A stretch of 64,000 nt of DNA from Rhodanobacter sp. DHG33 (GCF_014843005.1 NZ_JACYXM010000001.1:496001-560000), one strand, 5' to 3'; shown: positions 53,449 through 62,570, numbered from the stretch's first letter. The notes: generated from the sequence alone by a model not told the origin. Translations and numbers: made by a program.

Positions 53449-55050
53449 TCAATGCACCTCGACCACCACCAGGCCCTGCGGCGGAATGTCGAGGCCGAGC
53501 TTGCCGTCGTGCAGCGCGACCTGTTCGGACGCGGCCATCTGTCCGGCGGCGCGCAACTGCGCGATCTGCTCGCGCGACGGGAAGGTCGGACGGCCCATGC
53601 GGTCGAACGTGGCGACGACATTGCCGTGCGTTCCGTCCAGGCGCCACACCGTCGCCGCGGCATTCGCCGGCAGCGAGGACAGGTCGACCTCGAAGTGCTT
53701 CGTCTCGCCCTTCGGCTGGCCGACGGTGTAGCTGGCGGTGTCGCCCACCGGCGGCGCGTAGTTCCACAGCGCGAGCACCAGCGTGCCGTCGGCGCGGCGC
53801 GTGGCCAATGCAGAATCGGAAGACACCGGCAGCTGCACGTCGCCCAGCTTGTGCAGCATGGTGAAGGCGTTGAAGGCCGGCTTGGGGATGCGGTCCTCGG
53901 CGATCAGGCCGAAGCCGCCGTAGAACGGCGAACGCACCACGCCGCCTTCCTCGAACACGTCGGAGAACGACCAGTAGCTCATCGCGTCCACCTTGCCCGC
54001 GCAAGCGCGGATGGTGTTGGCCAGCCACGGGCCCATGTACACCGTGTCGGTGACGTTGGGCAGGTTGGCGTAGGAGGCGTTGAACTCGCTCATGAAGAAC
54101 GGCAGCTTCGGGTACGGCGAAGCGAGTACCTCCTTGTGCGCCTTGTCCACCGCGCGGCACACCATGTCCTTGCGCGGGATGTTCTCGCTGGTGTGGAACA
54201 CGTTGTCCGCGGTGTCGTCGCCATAGACGTGGGTGCTGACGAAATCCACCGGCACATTTGCTTCGTGCACGTGCTTGAGGAAGTCGCCGACTTCGGCGGC
54301 CTGCGCCGTGGCCGGCCCGCCAACGCGCAAACGCGGGCTCACCGCCTTCAGCGCACGCGCGGTGTGGTCGTACAGCGTGTAGTAGGTGGGCATCTTGGGG
54401 TTGCCGGCCCAGAAGCCGATGTTCGGTTCGTTCCACACTTCGAAATACCACTGCGACACTTCATCGATGCCGTAGCGCGCGATCAGGTGCTGCGCAAAGG
54501 CGCGGATCATGCCGTCCCACAGCGCATAGTCCTTCGGCGGCGCGACATTGGGGTGGTACCAGAAATCCTGGATCGCCTTGGGGTCGGACGACATCTCGTC
54601 CGGCATGAAGCCCAGCTCGACGAAGGGACGCACGCCGCGTTCCAGCAGGCCGTCGTAGATCTGGTCCACGTACGAGAAGTTGTAGACGGGCTTGCCGTCG
54701 CCGCCCGACTTGTCGGCAGCGTTGTAGAACGGCTGGCCGTTCTTGCCGAGATGGAACAGGCCCACGTCTTCGTCGAAGATGCCGTGGAAGCGCACGTACT
54801 CGAAGCCCGTGGCCTGCTTCACGTCGACCAGGTCCTTGCGGTAGTCGTCGCGCAGCGCCAGCGCCGCGCGGCCGGAGCCGAACATCTGCTCCCAGTAGTG
54901 CGGGAACGGCGTGCCCTGCGCCTTCGCGTCCACCGTGATCTGCACGTCGGCGTCGGCGGCCGGCGCGGCCTGCGCCGCGCCCGCGGCCAGCAGACAGGTT
55001 GCCAGCAGGCCCAGCATGGGCCATCGCGGCATGGTCTTCGTGTACTTCAT
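53449..55050 (-). CDS. Glycoside hydrolase family 39 (beta-xylosidase-like), exported
   Basis: A 533-residue exported glycosidase. A signal peptide (LGLLATCLLAAGAAQA) is followed by the GH39 TIM barrel. The acid/base Glu208 is in FEVWNEPN and the nucleophile Glu322 in FMSEFNASY. Early segments (YWEQMFGSGRAALALRDDY, EYVRFHGIFDED) are typical of GH39. The C-terminal beta domain ends with GLVVVEVH. Known members are beta-xylosidases or iduronidases, others cleave varied beta-linkages. It follows the GH1 gene by 37 bp on the same strand, so they form an operon. Confidence 0.9.
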   Translation of the reverse strand: MKYTKTMPRWPMLGLLATCLLAAGAAQAAPAADADVQITVDAKAQGTPFPHYWEQMFGSGRAALALRDDYRKDLVDVKQATGFEYVRFHGIFDEDVGLFHLGKNGQPFYNAADKSGGDGKPVYNFSYVDQIYDGLLERGVRPFVELGFMPDEMSSDPKAIQDFWYHPNVAPPKDYALWDGMIRAFAQHLIARYGIDEVSQWYFEVWNEPNIGFWAGNPKMPTYYTLYDHTARALKAVSPRLRVGGPATAQAAEVGDFLKHVHEANVPVDFVSTHVYGDDTADNVFHTSENIPRKDMVCRAVDKAHKEVLASPYPKLPFFMSEFNASYANLPNVTDTVYMGPWLANTIRACAGKVDAMSYWSFSDVFEEGGVVRSPFYGGFGLIAEDRIPKPAFNAFTMLHKLGDVQLPVSSDSALATRRADGTLVLALWNYAPPVGDTASYTVGQPKGETKHFEVDLSSLPANAAATVWRLDGTHGNVVATFDRMGRPTFPSREQIAQLRAAGQMAASEQVALHDGKLGLDIPPQGLVVVEVH

Positions 55051-55087
55051 CTCGCTCCCTCCGCGCCGCGGCGCATGATCCGGTTTT

Positions 55088-56443
55088 TCAGGGCTCGCCC
55101 AGCGCGCCGCCGTGGCTTTCGATCACCCGCGCATAGAACTTCGCGGTGGCCTTGGGCGTGCGCTTCTGCGTGGCGAAATCGACGTGGTACAGGCCGAAGC
55201 GCTTGGCGAAGCCCAGCGACCATTCCAGGTTGTCCATCAGCGACCAGGCGTAATAGCCCTTGAGGTTCACGCCCGCCTCGATGGCGCGATGCGCGGCCTG
55301 GAGGTGTTTGCGCAGATAGTCCATGCGCAGCGGGTCTTCCAGCACCTCGCCCTCGGCCGTCGACGGGTCGTAGAAGGCGGAGCCGTTCTCGGTGATGTAG
55401 AGGGGCATGTCGCCGTAGCGCTCGCGGAATCCGGTGAGCATGTCGACCAGGCCCTGCTCGTACACCTCCCAGCCGGTTTCGGTGCGGGTGTGCTGCGGCT
55501 GCGGCACCGGCGCGGCGCGCAGCGGGAGCGCGCCGGCATCGTGCCGCACCACCGCGCGCGTGTAGTAATTGAGGCCGACGAAATCGACCGGCTGCTTGGT
55601 CAGCTTGAAATCGTCCGCCGGGAAATCCGGCCACGCATCGCCGTAGACCTCGGCCAGTTCGGCGGGATAGCTGCCGAGCAGCGCCGGATCGGCGAACTGC
55701 TGGTTCATGTAGGCGTTGGCGCGGCGCGTGGCGGCAAGGTCTTCCGCACGCTCGGACGCCGCGTACTTGGGCTCGATGTTGAACACCACGCCGATCGCGT
55801 GCTTGCCGTGCGCGCGATAGGCCTGGATGCCCGCGCCGCTGGCGCGCATCAGGTTGTGCGCGACCAGCGGCGCTTCATACAGGTTGCGATGCCCCGGCGC
55901 GGCGGTGCCGTGCAGGTAGCCGCCGTCGACCACCACCCACGGCTCGTTGAGCGTGGACCACCAGGGCACGCGATCGTCCAACGCCTTGAACATCGTCGCC
56001 GCGTACTCGGCGAACCAGTGCGCGCTGTCGCGGTTGAGCCAGCCGCCGCGATCGTCCAGCGCCGCCGGCAGGTCCCAGTGAAACAGCGTGACGTTCGGCG
56101 TGATGCCGTTTTCCAGCAGTTCGTCCACCAGCCGCGAATAGAAGTCCAGGCCCTTCGCATTGACGCGACCGGTGCCCTCGGGCAGCACGCGCGCCCAGTT
56201 CACGCTGAAGCGGTAACTCTGCAGGCCCAGCGCGCGCATCAGCTGCACGTCGTCCCTGTAGCGGCGGTAGTGGTCGCAGGCCACGTCGCCGTTGTCGCCG
56301 TTCGCCATCATCCCCGGCGTATGCGCGTAGCGCTGCCAGATGCTGGGGCCGGCGCCGTCCGCCAGCGGCGAACCCTCGATCTGGTAGGCGGAGGTGGCCG
56401 CACCCCAGAGGAAGCCGTCCGGAAAGCGGTAGCGTTGCGTCAT
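55088..56443 (-). CDS. Glycoside hydrolase family 1 beta-glucosidase
   Basis: A 451-residue cytoplasmic beta-glucosidase (no signal peptide). The acid/base Glu167 is in TLNEPW and the nucleophile Glu352 is in YITENGSAF. The start pattern FPDGFLWGAATSAYQIEG and the end YYAWSLMDNLEWSLGFAKRFGL are those of the family. It cleaves imported beta-linked disaccharides, so it fits the ABC importer nearby. ATG 56443 is chosen. It is divergent from the ATPase gene, and a LacI-like site lies in the shared promoter. Confidence 0.93.
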   Translation of the reverse strand: MTQRYRFPDGFLWGAATSAYQIEGSPLADGAGPSIWQRYAHTPGMMANGDNGDVACDHYRRYRDDVQLMRALGLQSYRFSVNWARVLPEGTGRVNAKGLDFYSRLVDELLENGITPNVTLFHWDLPAALDDRGGWLNRDSAHWFAEYAATMFKALDDRVPWWSTLNEPWVVVDGGYLHGTAAPGHRNLYEAPLVAHNLMRASGAGIQAYRAHGKHAIGVVFNIEPKYAASERAEDLAATRRANAYMNQQFADPALLGSYPAELAEVYGDAWPDFPADDFKLTKQPVDFVGLNYYTRAVVRHDAGALPLRAAPVPQPQHTRTETGWEVYEQGLVDMLTGFRERYGDMPLYITENGSAFYDPSTAEGEVLEDPLRMDYLRKHLQAAHRAIEAGVNLKGYYAWSLMDNLEWSLGFAKRFGLYHVDFATQKRTPKATAKFYARVIESHGGALGEP

Positions 56444-56480
56444 GGATTCCCAAACTCTCGAATGCCGCACTGCGGCTTGA

Positions 56481-56494
56481 TGTAACCGTTTTCA
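56481..56494. promoter_or_regulatory. LacI-like operator in the GH1/ATPase divergent promoter
   Basis: TGTAACCGTTTTCA is symmetrical at ten of fourteen positions about its central CG and resembles LacI/GalR operators. It lies 38 bp from the GH1 start and 96 bp from the ATPase start. No LacI gene is in the window. Confidence 0.45.
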
Positions 56495-56589
56495 TACCGA
56501 GAATAGCTGAACGCCGCCCCGGGATGCACGCTCTTTCCTGCGACGGCGTCCTCCTTATCGCGGCAACCACCTGGGAACGCGCAGCGCCG

Positions 56590-57684
56590 ATGGCCACCGT
56601 CAGTCTCGACAACCTGCGCAAGGTCTATCCCAACGGGCACGTCGGCGTGGCCGGCGCCAGCTTCGACATCGCCGACGGCGAGCTGCTGGTGCTGGTCGGC
56701 CCCTCCGGCTGCGGCAAGACCACCCTGCTGCGCATGATCGCGGGGCTGGAGACCATCAGCGCCGGCACGCTGCGCATCGGCGGCCGCGTGGTCAACGACG
56801 TGGCGCCGAAGGACCGCGACATCGCGATGGTGTTCCAGAACTACGCGCTCTATCCGCACATGACGGTGGCCGAGAACCTCGGCTTCGGCCTGCGCCTGCG
56901 CGGCATGCCGCGGGCGGAAATCGCGCGGCGCGTGGATGAAGTCGCGCAACTGCTGGAACTGCAGCAGCGGCTGGATGCGCGCCCCGCCGCGCTGTCCGGC
57001 GGCCAGCGCCAGCGCGTGGCGCTTGGCCGCGCGATGGTGCGCCAGCCTGCGGTGTTCCTGCTCGACGAACCGCTGTCCAACCTGGACGCGCGGCTGCGCC
57101 TGTCGATGCGCGTGGAAATCGCCCGGCTGCACCGCCGCTTCGGCACCACCATGGTCTACGTCACGCACGATCAGGTCGAGGCGATGACGCTGGGCCAGCG
57201 CATCGTGGTGTTCGACCAGGGCGCGATCCAGCAGATCGACACGCCGATGGGCCTCTACGAGCGCCCCGCCAACCTGTTCGTGGCCGGCTTCCTCGGCAGC
57301 CCCGCGATGAACCTGCTGCGCGGCACGCTGCATGCGCAGGACGGCCTCGCGCTGGCCACCGCAGGCGGCACGATACGACTCGGCGCGCCGCCGCAATCGG
57401 ATGCACTCGCCAGCTGGCACGACCGCGAAGTGGTGCTCGGCCTGCGCCCGGAAGACCTGCATCCGCTCGCCGCCGGCGATCCCGCCGCCGCGCTGGAAGC
57501 GCGACTGGAAGTACTGGAACCGGTGGGCAACGAAGTCTTCCTCAACCTGCGCTATGACGACCTGCCGCTGGTCGCGCGCACGCCGCCGGGTGTTGCCTGT
57601 GCACCGGGCGAAAACGTGCGACTGGGCATCGCCACGCAGCGCCTGCACTTCTTCGATCCGCGCGACGGCGCACGCATCCATTGA
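56590..57684 (+). CDS. ugpC: Sugar ABC importer ATP-binding protein (UgpC/MsmK-type)
   Basis: A 364-residue ATPase of the carbohydrate CUT1 importers. Walker A is GPSGCGKTT (37-45), then Q-loop FQNYALYPHMTV, signature LSGGQRQRV, Walker B VFLLDEPLSNLDARL and H-loop VTHDQVEAM. A C-terminal regulatory (TOBE-type) region of 130 residues contains EVVLGLRPEDLHP. Start ATG 56590 follows the GH1 divergent promoter. It is convergent with the two permease genes, an unusual place for their energy subunit; ATPases of this family are often shared between importers. The symbol ugpC names the type, not the substrate. Confidence 0.88.
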   Translation: MATVSLDNLRKVYPNGHVGVAGASFDIADGELLVLVGPSGCGKTTLLRMIAGLETISAGTLRIGGRVVNDVAPKDRDIAMVFQNYALYPHMTVAENLGFGLRLRGMPRAEIARRVDEVAQLLELQQRLDARPAALSGGQRQRVALGRAMVRQPAVFLLDEPLSNLDARLRLSMRVEIARLHRRFGTTMVYVTHDQVEAMTLGQRIVVFDQGAIQQIDTPMGLYERPANLFVAGFLGSPAMNLLRGTLHAQDGLALATAGGTIRLGAPPQSDALASWHDREVVLGLRPEDLHPLAAGDPAAALEARLEVLEPVGNEVFLNLRYDDLPLVARTPPGVACAPGENVRLGIATQRLHFFDPRDGARIH

Positions 57685-57796
57685 GCTGAAACACTGCGAA
57701 CTCGCAGCGCTTTTGCTTCTGGTGCGCACGACGCGCACCCGCTCTTCCCGGGGCCCCTCGACGACGGTGAGGCGTGGACGATCAGGCCGCGCAGCG

Positions 57797-57826
57797 GGCG
57801 TTGCCATGGATGGCAACGCCTTTTCG
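57797..57826 (+). terminator. Terminator after the ATPase gene
   Basis: GGCGTTGCCA and TGGCAACGCC form a 10-bp perfect stem with a 4-base loop (TGGA), followed by TTTTCG. It is 112 bp after the stop at 57684. Its CATGGATG core recurs in the palindrome at 57871-57896, so it may be a repeat used as terminator. Confidence 0.6.
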
Positions 57827-57870
57827 ACCGGGCAGGAGCCCGGCCGAAAAGCCCGGCCGCGCCTCACGCA

Positions 57871-57896
57871 CTTTCCGTCCATGGATGGACGGAAAG
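57871..57896. repeat. 26-bp perfect palindrome
   Basis: CTTTCCGTCCAT and ATGGACGGAAAG flank a GG centre. It shares the CCATGGATGG core with the terminator-like palindrome 50 bp to the left. This is a repeat-rich intergenic spacer with no gene (57685-58025). Confidence 0.65.
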
Positions 57897-57924
57897 CGTC
57901 GCCGCGGGGTGTCGTTTTCTCTTG

Positions 57925-57986
57925 GCTACTTCTCTTTTGGACAAGCAAAAGAGAAGTAGCTCGGCCGCCGGCAGGCGGACGAAACC
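57925..57986 (-). repeat. Xanthomonad-type palindromic repeat, copy 2
   Basis: A 15-bp perfect stem (GCTACTTCTCTTTTG with its complement ending at 57960) with a 6-base loop, followed by TCGGCCGCCGGCAGGCGGAC. Read in reverse this matches the element at 51147-51199 in both the stem and the GC-rich flank. It lies between the convergent ATPase and permease genes. Confidence 0.7.
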
Positions 57987-58025
57987 GCTCTGTCGCTGGC
58001 GACAAGGCAACGGGAGAGTGCGCTC

Positions 58026-58847
58026 TCATCCCTTCACACTGCCCAGCAACAGGCCATCCAAGTAATGCCGCTGCATCGCCAGGAACAGCGCCAGCACTGG
58101 AACTACGGTGAGCACCGACCCCGCCATCATCTGCTCTGTACCCTCCGTATGCTCGCGCGCCATCGAGGCCAACCCCAGCGGCAGCGTGTAATGCCCCTGC
58201 CCGGTCAACTCGATCAGCGGCCACATGAAATCGTTCCACGCGGTGAGAAAAGTGAGGATCGCCAGCGTCGCCACCACCGGCCGCAGCAACGGCAGCACGA
58301 TGCGCACGAAGATATGCAGCTCGCTGGCGCCGTCGATGCGCGCAGCCTCCAGCAACTCGTCGGGCAGGCCGCGCGCGTACTGGCGCACCAGGAAGATGCC
58401 GAGCACCGAGGCCATCCCCGGCAGCACCACGCCCACGTAGCTGTCCACCAGCCCCGCATACTTGAACATCAGGAACAGCGGCAGCATCGCCACCTGCGCC
58501 GGCACCACCAGCAGGCCGAGCAGCACGCGGAACAAGTGCTCGCTCCCCGCGAAGCGCAGCTTGGCGAAGGCATAGCCCGCCAGCACGTTGAACAGCAGCG
58601 ACAGCAGCGAGATCGCGCCGGAGATCAGCAGGCTGTTGAACAGGTAACGGCCCATGCCGGCGCGTTCGAACAGCTGCCGGTAGTTGTCCAGCACGGGATG
58701 CGCCGGCCACAGCGGCGGCGGCAGCGCATTGGACGTGCCGGACGGCATGAACGACACCGCGAGCATCCACAGCAGCGGGAACAGCGCCACCGCCGCACCG
58801 CCCAGCAGCAGGCCGTTGATCAGCGCCTTCGCCAGCCGCGGGTTCAT
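58026..58847 (-). CDS. Sugar ABC importer permease (MalG-like)
   Basis: A 273-residue inner-membrane permease with about six membrane segments. The EAA loop is ELLEAARIDGASELHIFVRIVLPLL, which contacts the ATPase. The N-terminus (LINGLLLGGAAVALFPLLWMLAVSF) and the segment MLPLFLMFKYAGLVDSYVGVVL are typical of MalG-type CUT1 permeases. It starts four bases inside the upstream permease gene, so the two are coupled. The stop lies beside the repeat-rich spacer. Confidence 0.93.
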   Translation of the reverse strand: MNPRLAKALINGLLLGGAAVALFPLLWMLAVSFMPSGTSNALPPPLWPAHPVLDNYRQLFERAGMGRYLFNSLLISGAISLLSLLFNVLAGYAFAKLRFAGSEHLFRVLLGLLVVPAQVAMLPLFLMFKYAGLVDSYVGVVLPGMASVLGIFLVRQYARGLPDELLEAARIDGASELHIFVRIVLPLLRPVVATLAILTFLTAWNDFMWPLIELTGQGHYTLPLGLASMAREHTEGTEQMMAGSVLTVVPVLALFLAMQRHYLDGLLLGSVKG

Positions 58848-59719
58848 GCCGCCGCCTTGCGCGACAGCCGCAGCATCGCCGCGGTCACCGCGAACATCAC
58901 CAGGAACAGCACGAAGGCCTCCGCCGTGGCGACGCCGAGGTTCCACCACTGGAAGCCGTCCTCGTACATCAGGTACAGCACGCTGGTGGTGCTTTCCAGC
59001 GGGCCGCCCTCGGTCATCACGTAAGGTTCGGCGAACAGCTGGAAATAGCCCGACACCGTGAGGATGGCCACCATCAGCAGGGTCGGTCCCAAGGCCGGCA
59101 AGGTGATGTGGCGGAACTGCCGCCAGGCCGAGGCGCCATCGATGCGCGCCGCCTCGTACAGATCCGCGGGCACCGCCTGCAGGCCGGCCAGTAGGATGAT
59201 CATGTTGTAGCCGAAGTTCTTCCACACCGCGAACAGGATGATGGTGGGCATCGCCCAGTGCGGATCGCCCAGCCAGTCCACCGGATGGATGCCCAGCATG
59301 CCGAGCAGGTGGTTGGCCCAGCCGTACTTGGTGCTGAACAGGTAGCGCCACACCACCGCCGTCGCCACCGCCGTGGTCACCACCGGCGCGAACAGCGCGG
59401 TGCGGAAGAACGCCTTGCAGCGCGCCAGCGGCGAATGCAACAGCAGCGCCGCACCCAGCGAAGCCATCATCGACAGCGGCACACCCGCCACCACGAAATA
59501 GAACGTATGCCCCAGCGCCGCCCAGAACTGCGGCCGGTGCAGCAGCATCCAGTAATTGCCCAGCGCCACGAAGCGCAGATTGCGCAGGTCGGCCAGCGCA
59601 TAGAGGTCGTAGTCGGTGAAGCTGAGCGCGAGCGCGCCTAGCACCGGCAGCAGGAAGAACACGGCCAGCACCAGCAGCGCCGGTGCGAGGAACAGCCACG
59701 CCGCGCGCGAGCCCTTCAT
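58844..59719 (-). CDS. Sugar ABC importer permease (MalF-like)
   Basis: A 291-residue inner-membrane permease with six membrane segments. Segments include WLFLAPALLVLAVFFLLPVL, YFVVAGVPLSMMASLGAALL and FVLFLVMFAVTAAML. The EAA loop is DLYEAARIDGASAWRQFRHITLPAL. Only short periplasmic loops are present, unlike MalF itself. It forms a pair with the MalG-like protein, and its start ATG 59719 overlaps the binding-protein gene stop by four bases. Confidence 0.93.
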   Translation of the reverse strand: MKGSRAAWLFLAPALLVLAVFFLLPVLGALALSFTDYDLYALADLRNLRFVALGNYWMLLHRPQFWAALGHTFYFVVAGVPLSMMASLGAALLLHSPLARCKAFFRTALFAPVVTTAVATAVVWRYLFSTKYGWANHLLGMLGIHPVDWLGDPHWAMPTIILFAVWKNFGYNMIILLAGLQAVPADLYEAARIDGASAWRQFRHITLPALGPTLLMVAILTVSGYFQLFAEPYVMTEGGPLESTTSVLYLMYEDGFQWWNLGVATAEAFVLFLVMFAVTAAMLRLSRKAAA

Positions 59720-60990
59720 CGCCGCGCCTCCTGCAGCGAACGCCGCTTGGCGAGGATGCGGTCGGCCTGGCGATCCATCTCCGCCGCGGCCTGGTCCACC
59801 GTCAGCTCGCCGGCCACGGCGCGCGCGGCGACCTGCTGCATCATCACCGCGATGCGTTCCCACTCGGGCACCGCCGGCGTGGGTTTCACGCGTTCGAGCT
59901 GGTCGCGGAAGGCATGCATGGCTGCGTCATTCTGCAACAGCGGGCTGTCCCAGCTGCTGCGGCGCGGCGGCATGTCGCCGGTGAGTTGGTAGAAGCGCTG
60001 CTGCACCTGCGGCTGCGACAGGTATTCGATAAGCGCCCATGCCGCGCGCTGGTGCTTCGATGCACGGAACACCACCAGACTGGCACCGCCGGCGAAACCC
60101 GCACCGGGCCCGTCCGGTCCCGGCAGCGGCGCCGTGGCCCAGTCGCCCTGCTCGTCCGCCGGCAGGCGCTTGCGGAACTCGGCGACGTTCCACGGCCCCG
60201 AGAAATAGAACGCATACACGCCGCGGCCGAACTCGTCCCACGGGTCGCTCACTTCCACGTTGGTGACCACCGGCGCCTGCTGCAGGCGGAAGGTGTCCAC
60301 GTAGAACGCCAGCGCACGCTTGAAACCGGCGCTCTCGAAATTGCCGCGGCTGTCGCCGTCGCGCAACAGGGGGTCGGGTTGCTGCAAGGCCAGCGACAAC
60401 AGCTGCTCGTACTCGTTGGTCGGCAAAAGGATGCCGTAGACCTTGCGTTCCGGATGGCTGAGCGCGGCCAGCATGCGCCGCCACTCGGCCCAGTCGCGCG
60501 GCGGTGCATCGAAGCCCGCCTGCTTCAACAAGTCGCTGCGGTAGAACAGCAGGCGCGTGTCCACGTACCACGGGATGCCGTACAGCCGGCCGTCGCTGAG
60601 ATTGGTGGTCCAGATGCTGGCGAAGTAATCCGCTGGCGCCACCGCCGCAGAACCGGCCACTCGCTGCTGCAGAGGCGCCAGCGCGTGCAGCGTCACCATC
60701 TCGGGCAACCAGGTGTTGCCGAGCTGCGCCATGTCCGGCGTGGTGTCGCCGGCAATCGCCGTGAGCAGCTTCTGGTGCGCCGCACTCAGCGGCAGCTGCT
60801 GCACCTCGACATGGATGTCCGGGTGCGCACGCTCGAAATCCGGCAACAGGCTGCCGACGGCTTCGCCCTCGGGCCCGAACGTCCAGAGCACCAGCGTGTC
60901 GTCCTGCTTGCGCGCGCAGCCGGCAACGCAGAGCGCGACGACGATGGATGCCCACCGTCGCCACATAACGCCGCTTGCACGGGTGCGCAT
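59716..60990 (-). CDS. Sugar-binding lipoprotein of the ABC importer
   Basis: A 424-residue extracytoplasmic solute-binding protein of the CUT1 type. The lipoprotein signal is IVVALCVAGC with Cys25. The family pattern LVLWTFGPEGEAVGSLLPDFERAHPDIHVEV follows, then TTPDMAQLGNTWLPEM, GRLYGIPWYVDTRLLFYRSDLL and GGASLVVFRASKHQRAAWALIEYL. It captures oligosaccharide for the two permeases encoded next to it. ATG 60966 is an alternative start. The gene is only ten bases after the glucanase gene. Confidence 0.92.
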   Translation of the reverse strand: MRTRASGVMWRRWASIVVALCVAGCARKQDDTLVLWTFGPEGEAVGSLLPDFERAHPDIHVEVQQLPLSAAHQKLLTAIAGDTTPDMAQLGNTWLPEMVTLHALAPLQQRVAGSAAVAPADYFASIWTTNLSDGRLYGIPWYVDTRLLFYRSDLLKQAGFDAPPRDWAEWRRMLAALSHPERKVYGILLPTNEYEQLLSLALQQPDPLLRDGDSRGNFESAGFKRALAFYVDTFRLQQAPVVTNVEVSDPWDEFGRGVYAFYFSGPWNVAEFRKRLPADEQGDWATAPLPGPDGPGAGFAGGASLVVFRASKHQRAAWALIEYLSQPQVQQRFYQLTGDMPPRRSSWDSPLLQNDAAMHAFRDQLERVKPTPAVPEWERIAVMMQQVAARAVAGELTVDQAAAEMDRQADRILAKRRSLQEARR

Positions 60991-61000
60991 CCCCGCCGCC

Positions 61001-62464
61001 TCAGTGACGCTCCAGCCAACCGCCGGTGAAACCGGCGCGCTGCAGGCCTTGGCGGATGTAGGGGTTCTTCTTCATCACGTTCCACACCATGCCGCTGCGC
61101 CAGTTCTCGATCATCAGCAGGATGGGCCCCTGGTCGATGCCGAGTTGCTGGTTGTCGGCCCAGCCGAAGCCGGGATAGGTACGGCCGTTCTCCGGCGTGC
61201 CGTGGAAGCTTGGGTTGAAGGCATCGACGAAGCCGTAGCGGTTGTAGATGTAGCGGCCATAGCGCTGCTTCATCGTCATCAGCGCGGGCACCACAATGGA
61301 CGGCGCGAACGCAATGGAGCCGCCCGCCGCCGCGGGCGCGATGGTGCCGTCGTCGGTGATGTCGTCCAGTCCCGCGCCGCGCGCCATGTACGCGCTGAAA
61401 CGGCGCACGCCCTGCGGCGAGCTCTCGGTGATGTCGCCCAGCCCGTCGCTGGCGGTCAGGCCCCACACGTCGGCGCCGTAGTCCGTCCAGTGGCCGGGGT
61501 TGGCGATGGCGTAGGCGCGCTGCGCCCAGGTCGCCAGCCGGCCGTTCTCCACGTAATCCAGGTTGTGCGCACGCCCCCAGGGATCGCGGATGCCGTGGAA
61601 GTCCACCCACGACTCGGTGAACTGGTGGCCGAACAGCGGACCGAAGTTGAGGAAGGTATAGCCCTGGAACGTGCCCCAGTATTTCGGATAGGTGGCGCAC
61701 CACGCGGCCCAGGCGTCCGCACCCACCGGATGCGTGGGCGAGCCCAGCGCGAGGATGTAGACCAGCTTGCCCTCGTCGTAGCCCTGCCAGTCGGCATCGA
61801 TGAACTTGCCGCCCGGCGTCCAGCCCATGCTGATGAGCGGCTTGCGCGCCTGCATCCACGGCCAGTCGATGGCGCGGTAGAGCTGGTCGGCGAGCTTGCG
61901 GATCTCCTTCTCCTGCGGCGTGCCGCGGTCGTAGTAGCTCTCCGCGAACAGCACGCCGCCCATCATCAGCGTGGTGTCCACGCTGGACAGCTCCACGTGG
62001 CGCGCCTCGCGCACGCCCGTCTGCATGTTGAGGAAGTGGTAGAAGAAACCGTGGTAGCCGGCAGTGTCGTCTTCGCTGCCGTTCTGCGGCGCATTGGCAA
62101 AGAAGCGCAGCGTGGTCAGGGTGCGCTGCACCGCCTGCTCGCGCGTGATGTAGCCGTGCTCCGCGCCGATGCCGTAGGCCGTCAAGCCGAAGCCGACGGC
62201 GGCGACGGAGGAGAAGGTGTGGTTCGGCCACGAGTCCGGCACCAGCCCCGTATACGGATCGGCGCTCTGCCAGAACCAGTCGAAGGTGCGGTGTTCCAGG
62301 TCGTCGATGAAAGCCCGCTGGTCGGGTGCCAGCGCCTGGTAGGTCAGGGTGTCGGGTTGCGGTGGCGCAATCGGTTGCGCCGCACGTGCAGGCACACCGG
62401 CAACCAGAACCGCGAGAGCGGCCGCCGCGAAGACGCGCAGGCCGCGCCAAGGGGATGAAGACAT
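61001..62464 (-). CDS. PF10091-family glucanase (GH144-like, putative endo-beta-1,2-glucanase), exported
   Basis: A 487-residue exported protein with a signal peptide (VFAAAALAVLVAGVPARA). The family formerly called putative glucoamylase (PF10091) shows as FDWFWQSADPYTGLVPDSW, SSVAAVGFGLTAYGIG, SSVDTTLMMGGVLFAESYY, GWTPGGKFIDADWQGYDEG and ILALGSPTHPV. GH144 enzymes of this family cut beta-1,2-glucan; the exact linkage here is inferred. ATG 62464 follows GAGG and gives a clean signal. It starts the transcript of the importer, 10 bp before the binding-protein gene. Confidence 0.85.
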   Translation of the reverse strand: MSSSPWRGLRVFAAAALAVLVAGVPARAAQPIAPPQPDTLTYQALAPDQRAFIDDLEHRTFDWFWQSADPYTGLVPDSWPNHTFSSVAAVGFGLTAYGIGAEHGYITREQAVQRTLTTLRFFANAPQNGSEDDTAGYHGFFYHFLNMQTGVREARHVELSSVDTTLMMGGVLFAESYYDRGTPQEKEIRKLADQLYRAIDWPWMQARKPLISMGWTPGGKFIDADWQGYDEGKLVYILALGSPTHPVGADAWAAWCATYPKYWGTFQGYTFLNFGPLFGHQFTESWVDFHGIRDPWGRAHNLDYVENGRLATWAQRAYAIANPGHWTDYGADVWGLTASDGLGDITESSPQGVRRFSAYMARGAGLDDITDDGTIAPAAAGGSIAFAPSIVVPALMTMKQRYGRYIYNRYGFVDAFNPSFHGTPENGRTYPGFGWADNQQLGIDQGPILLMIENWRSGMVWNVMKKNPYIRQGLQRAGFTGGWLERH

Positions 62465-62570
62465 TCGAACCTCGTGTTGATGGAGTGGATCCATGGCTGC
62501 ACCACGCCATGCCGACGCCACGGCACGTGCTCAGGCGGTCTCCATCACCGCCGCCGACAAACCCTGTCGA

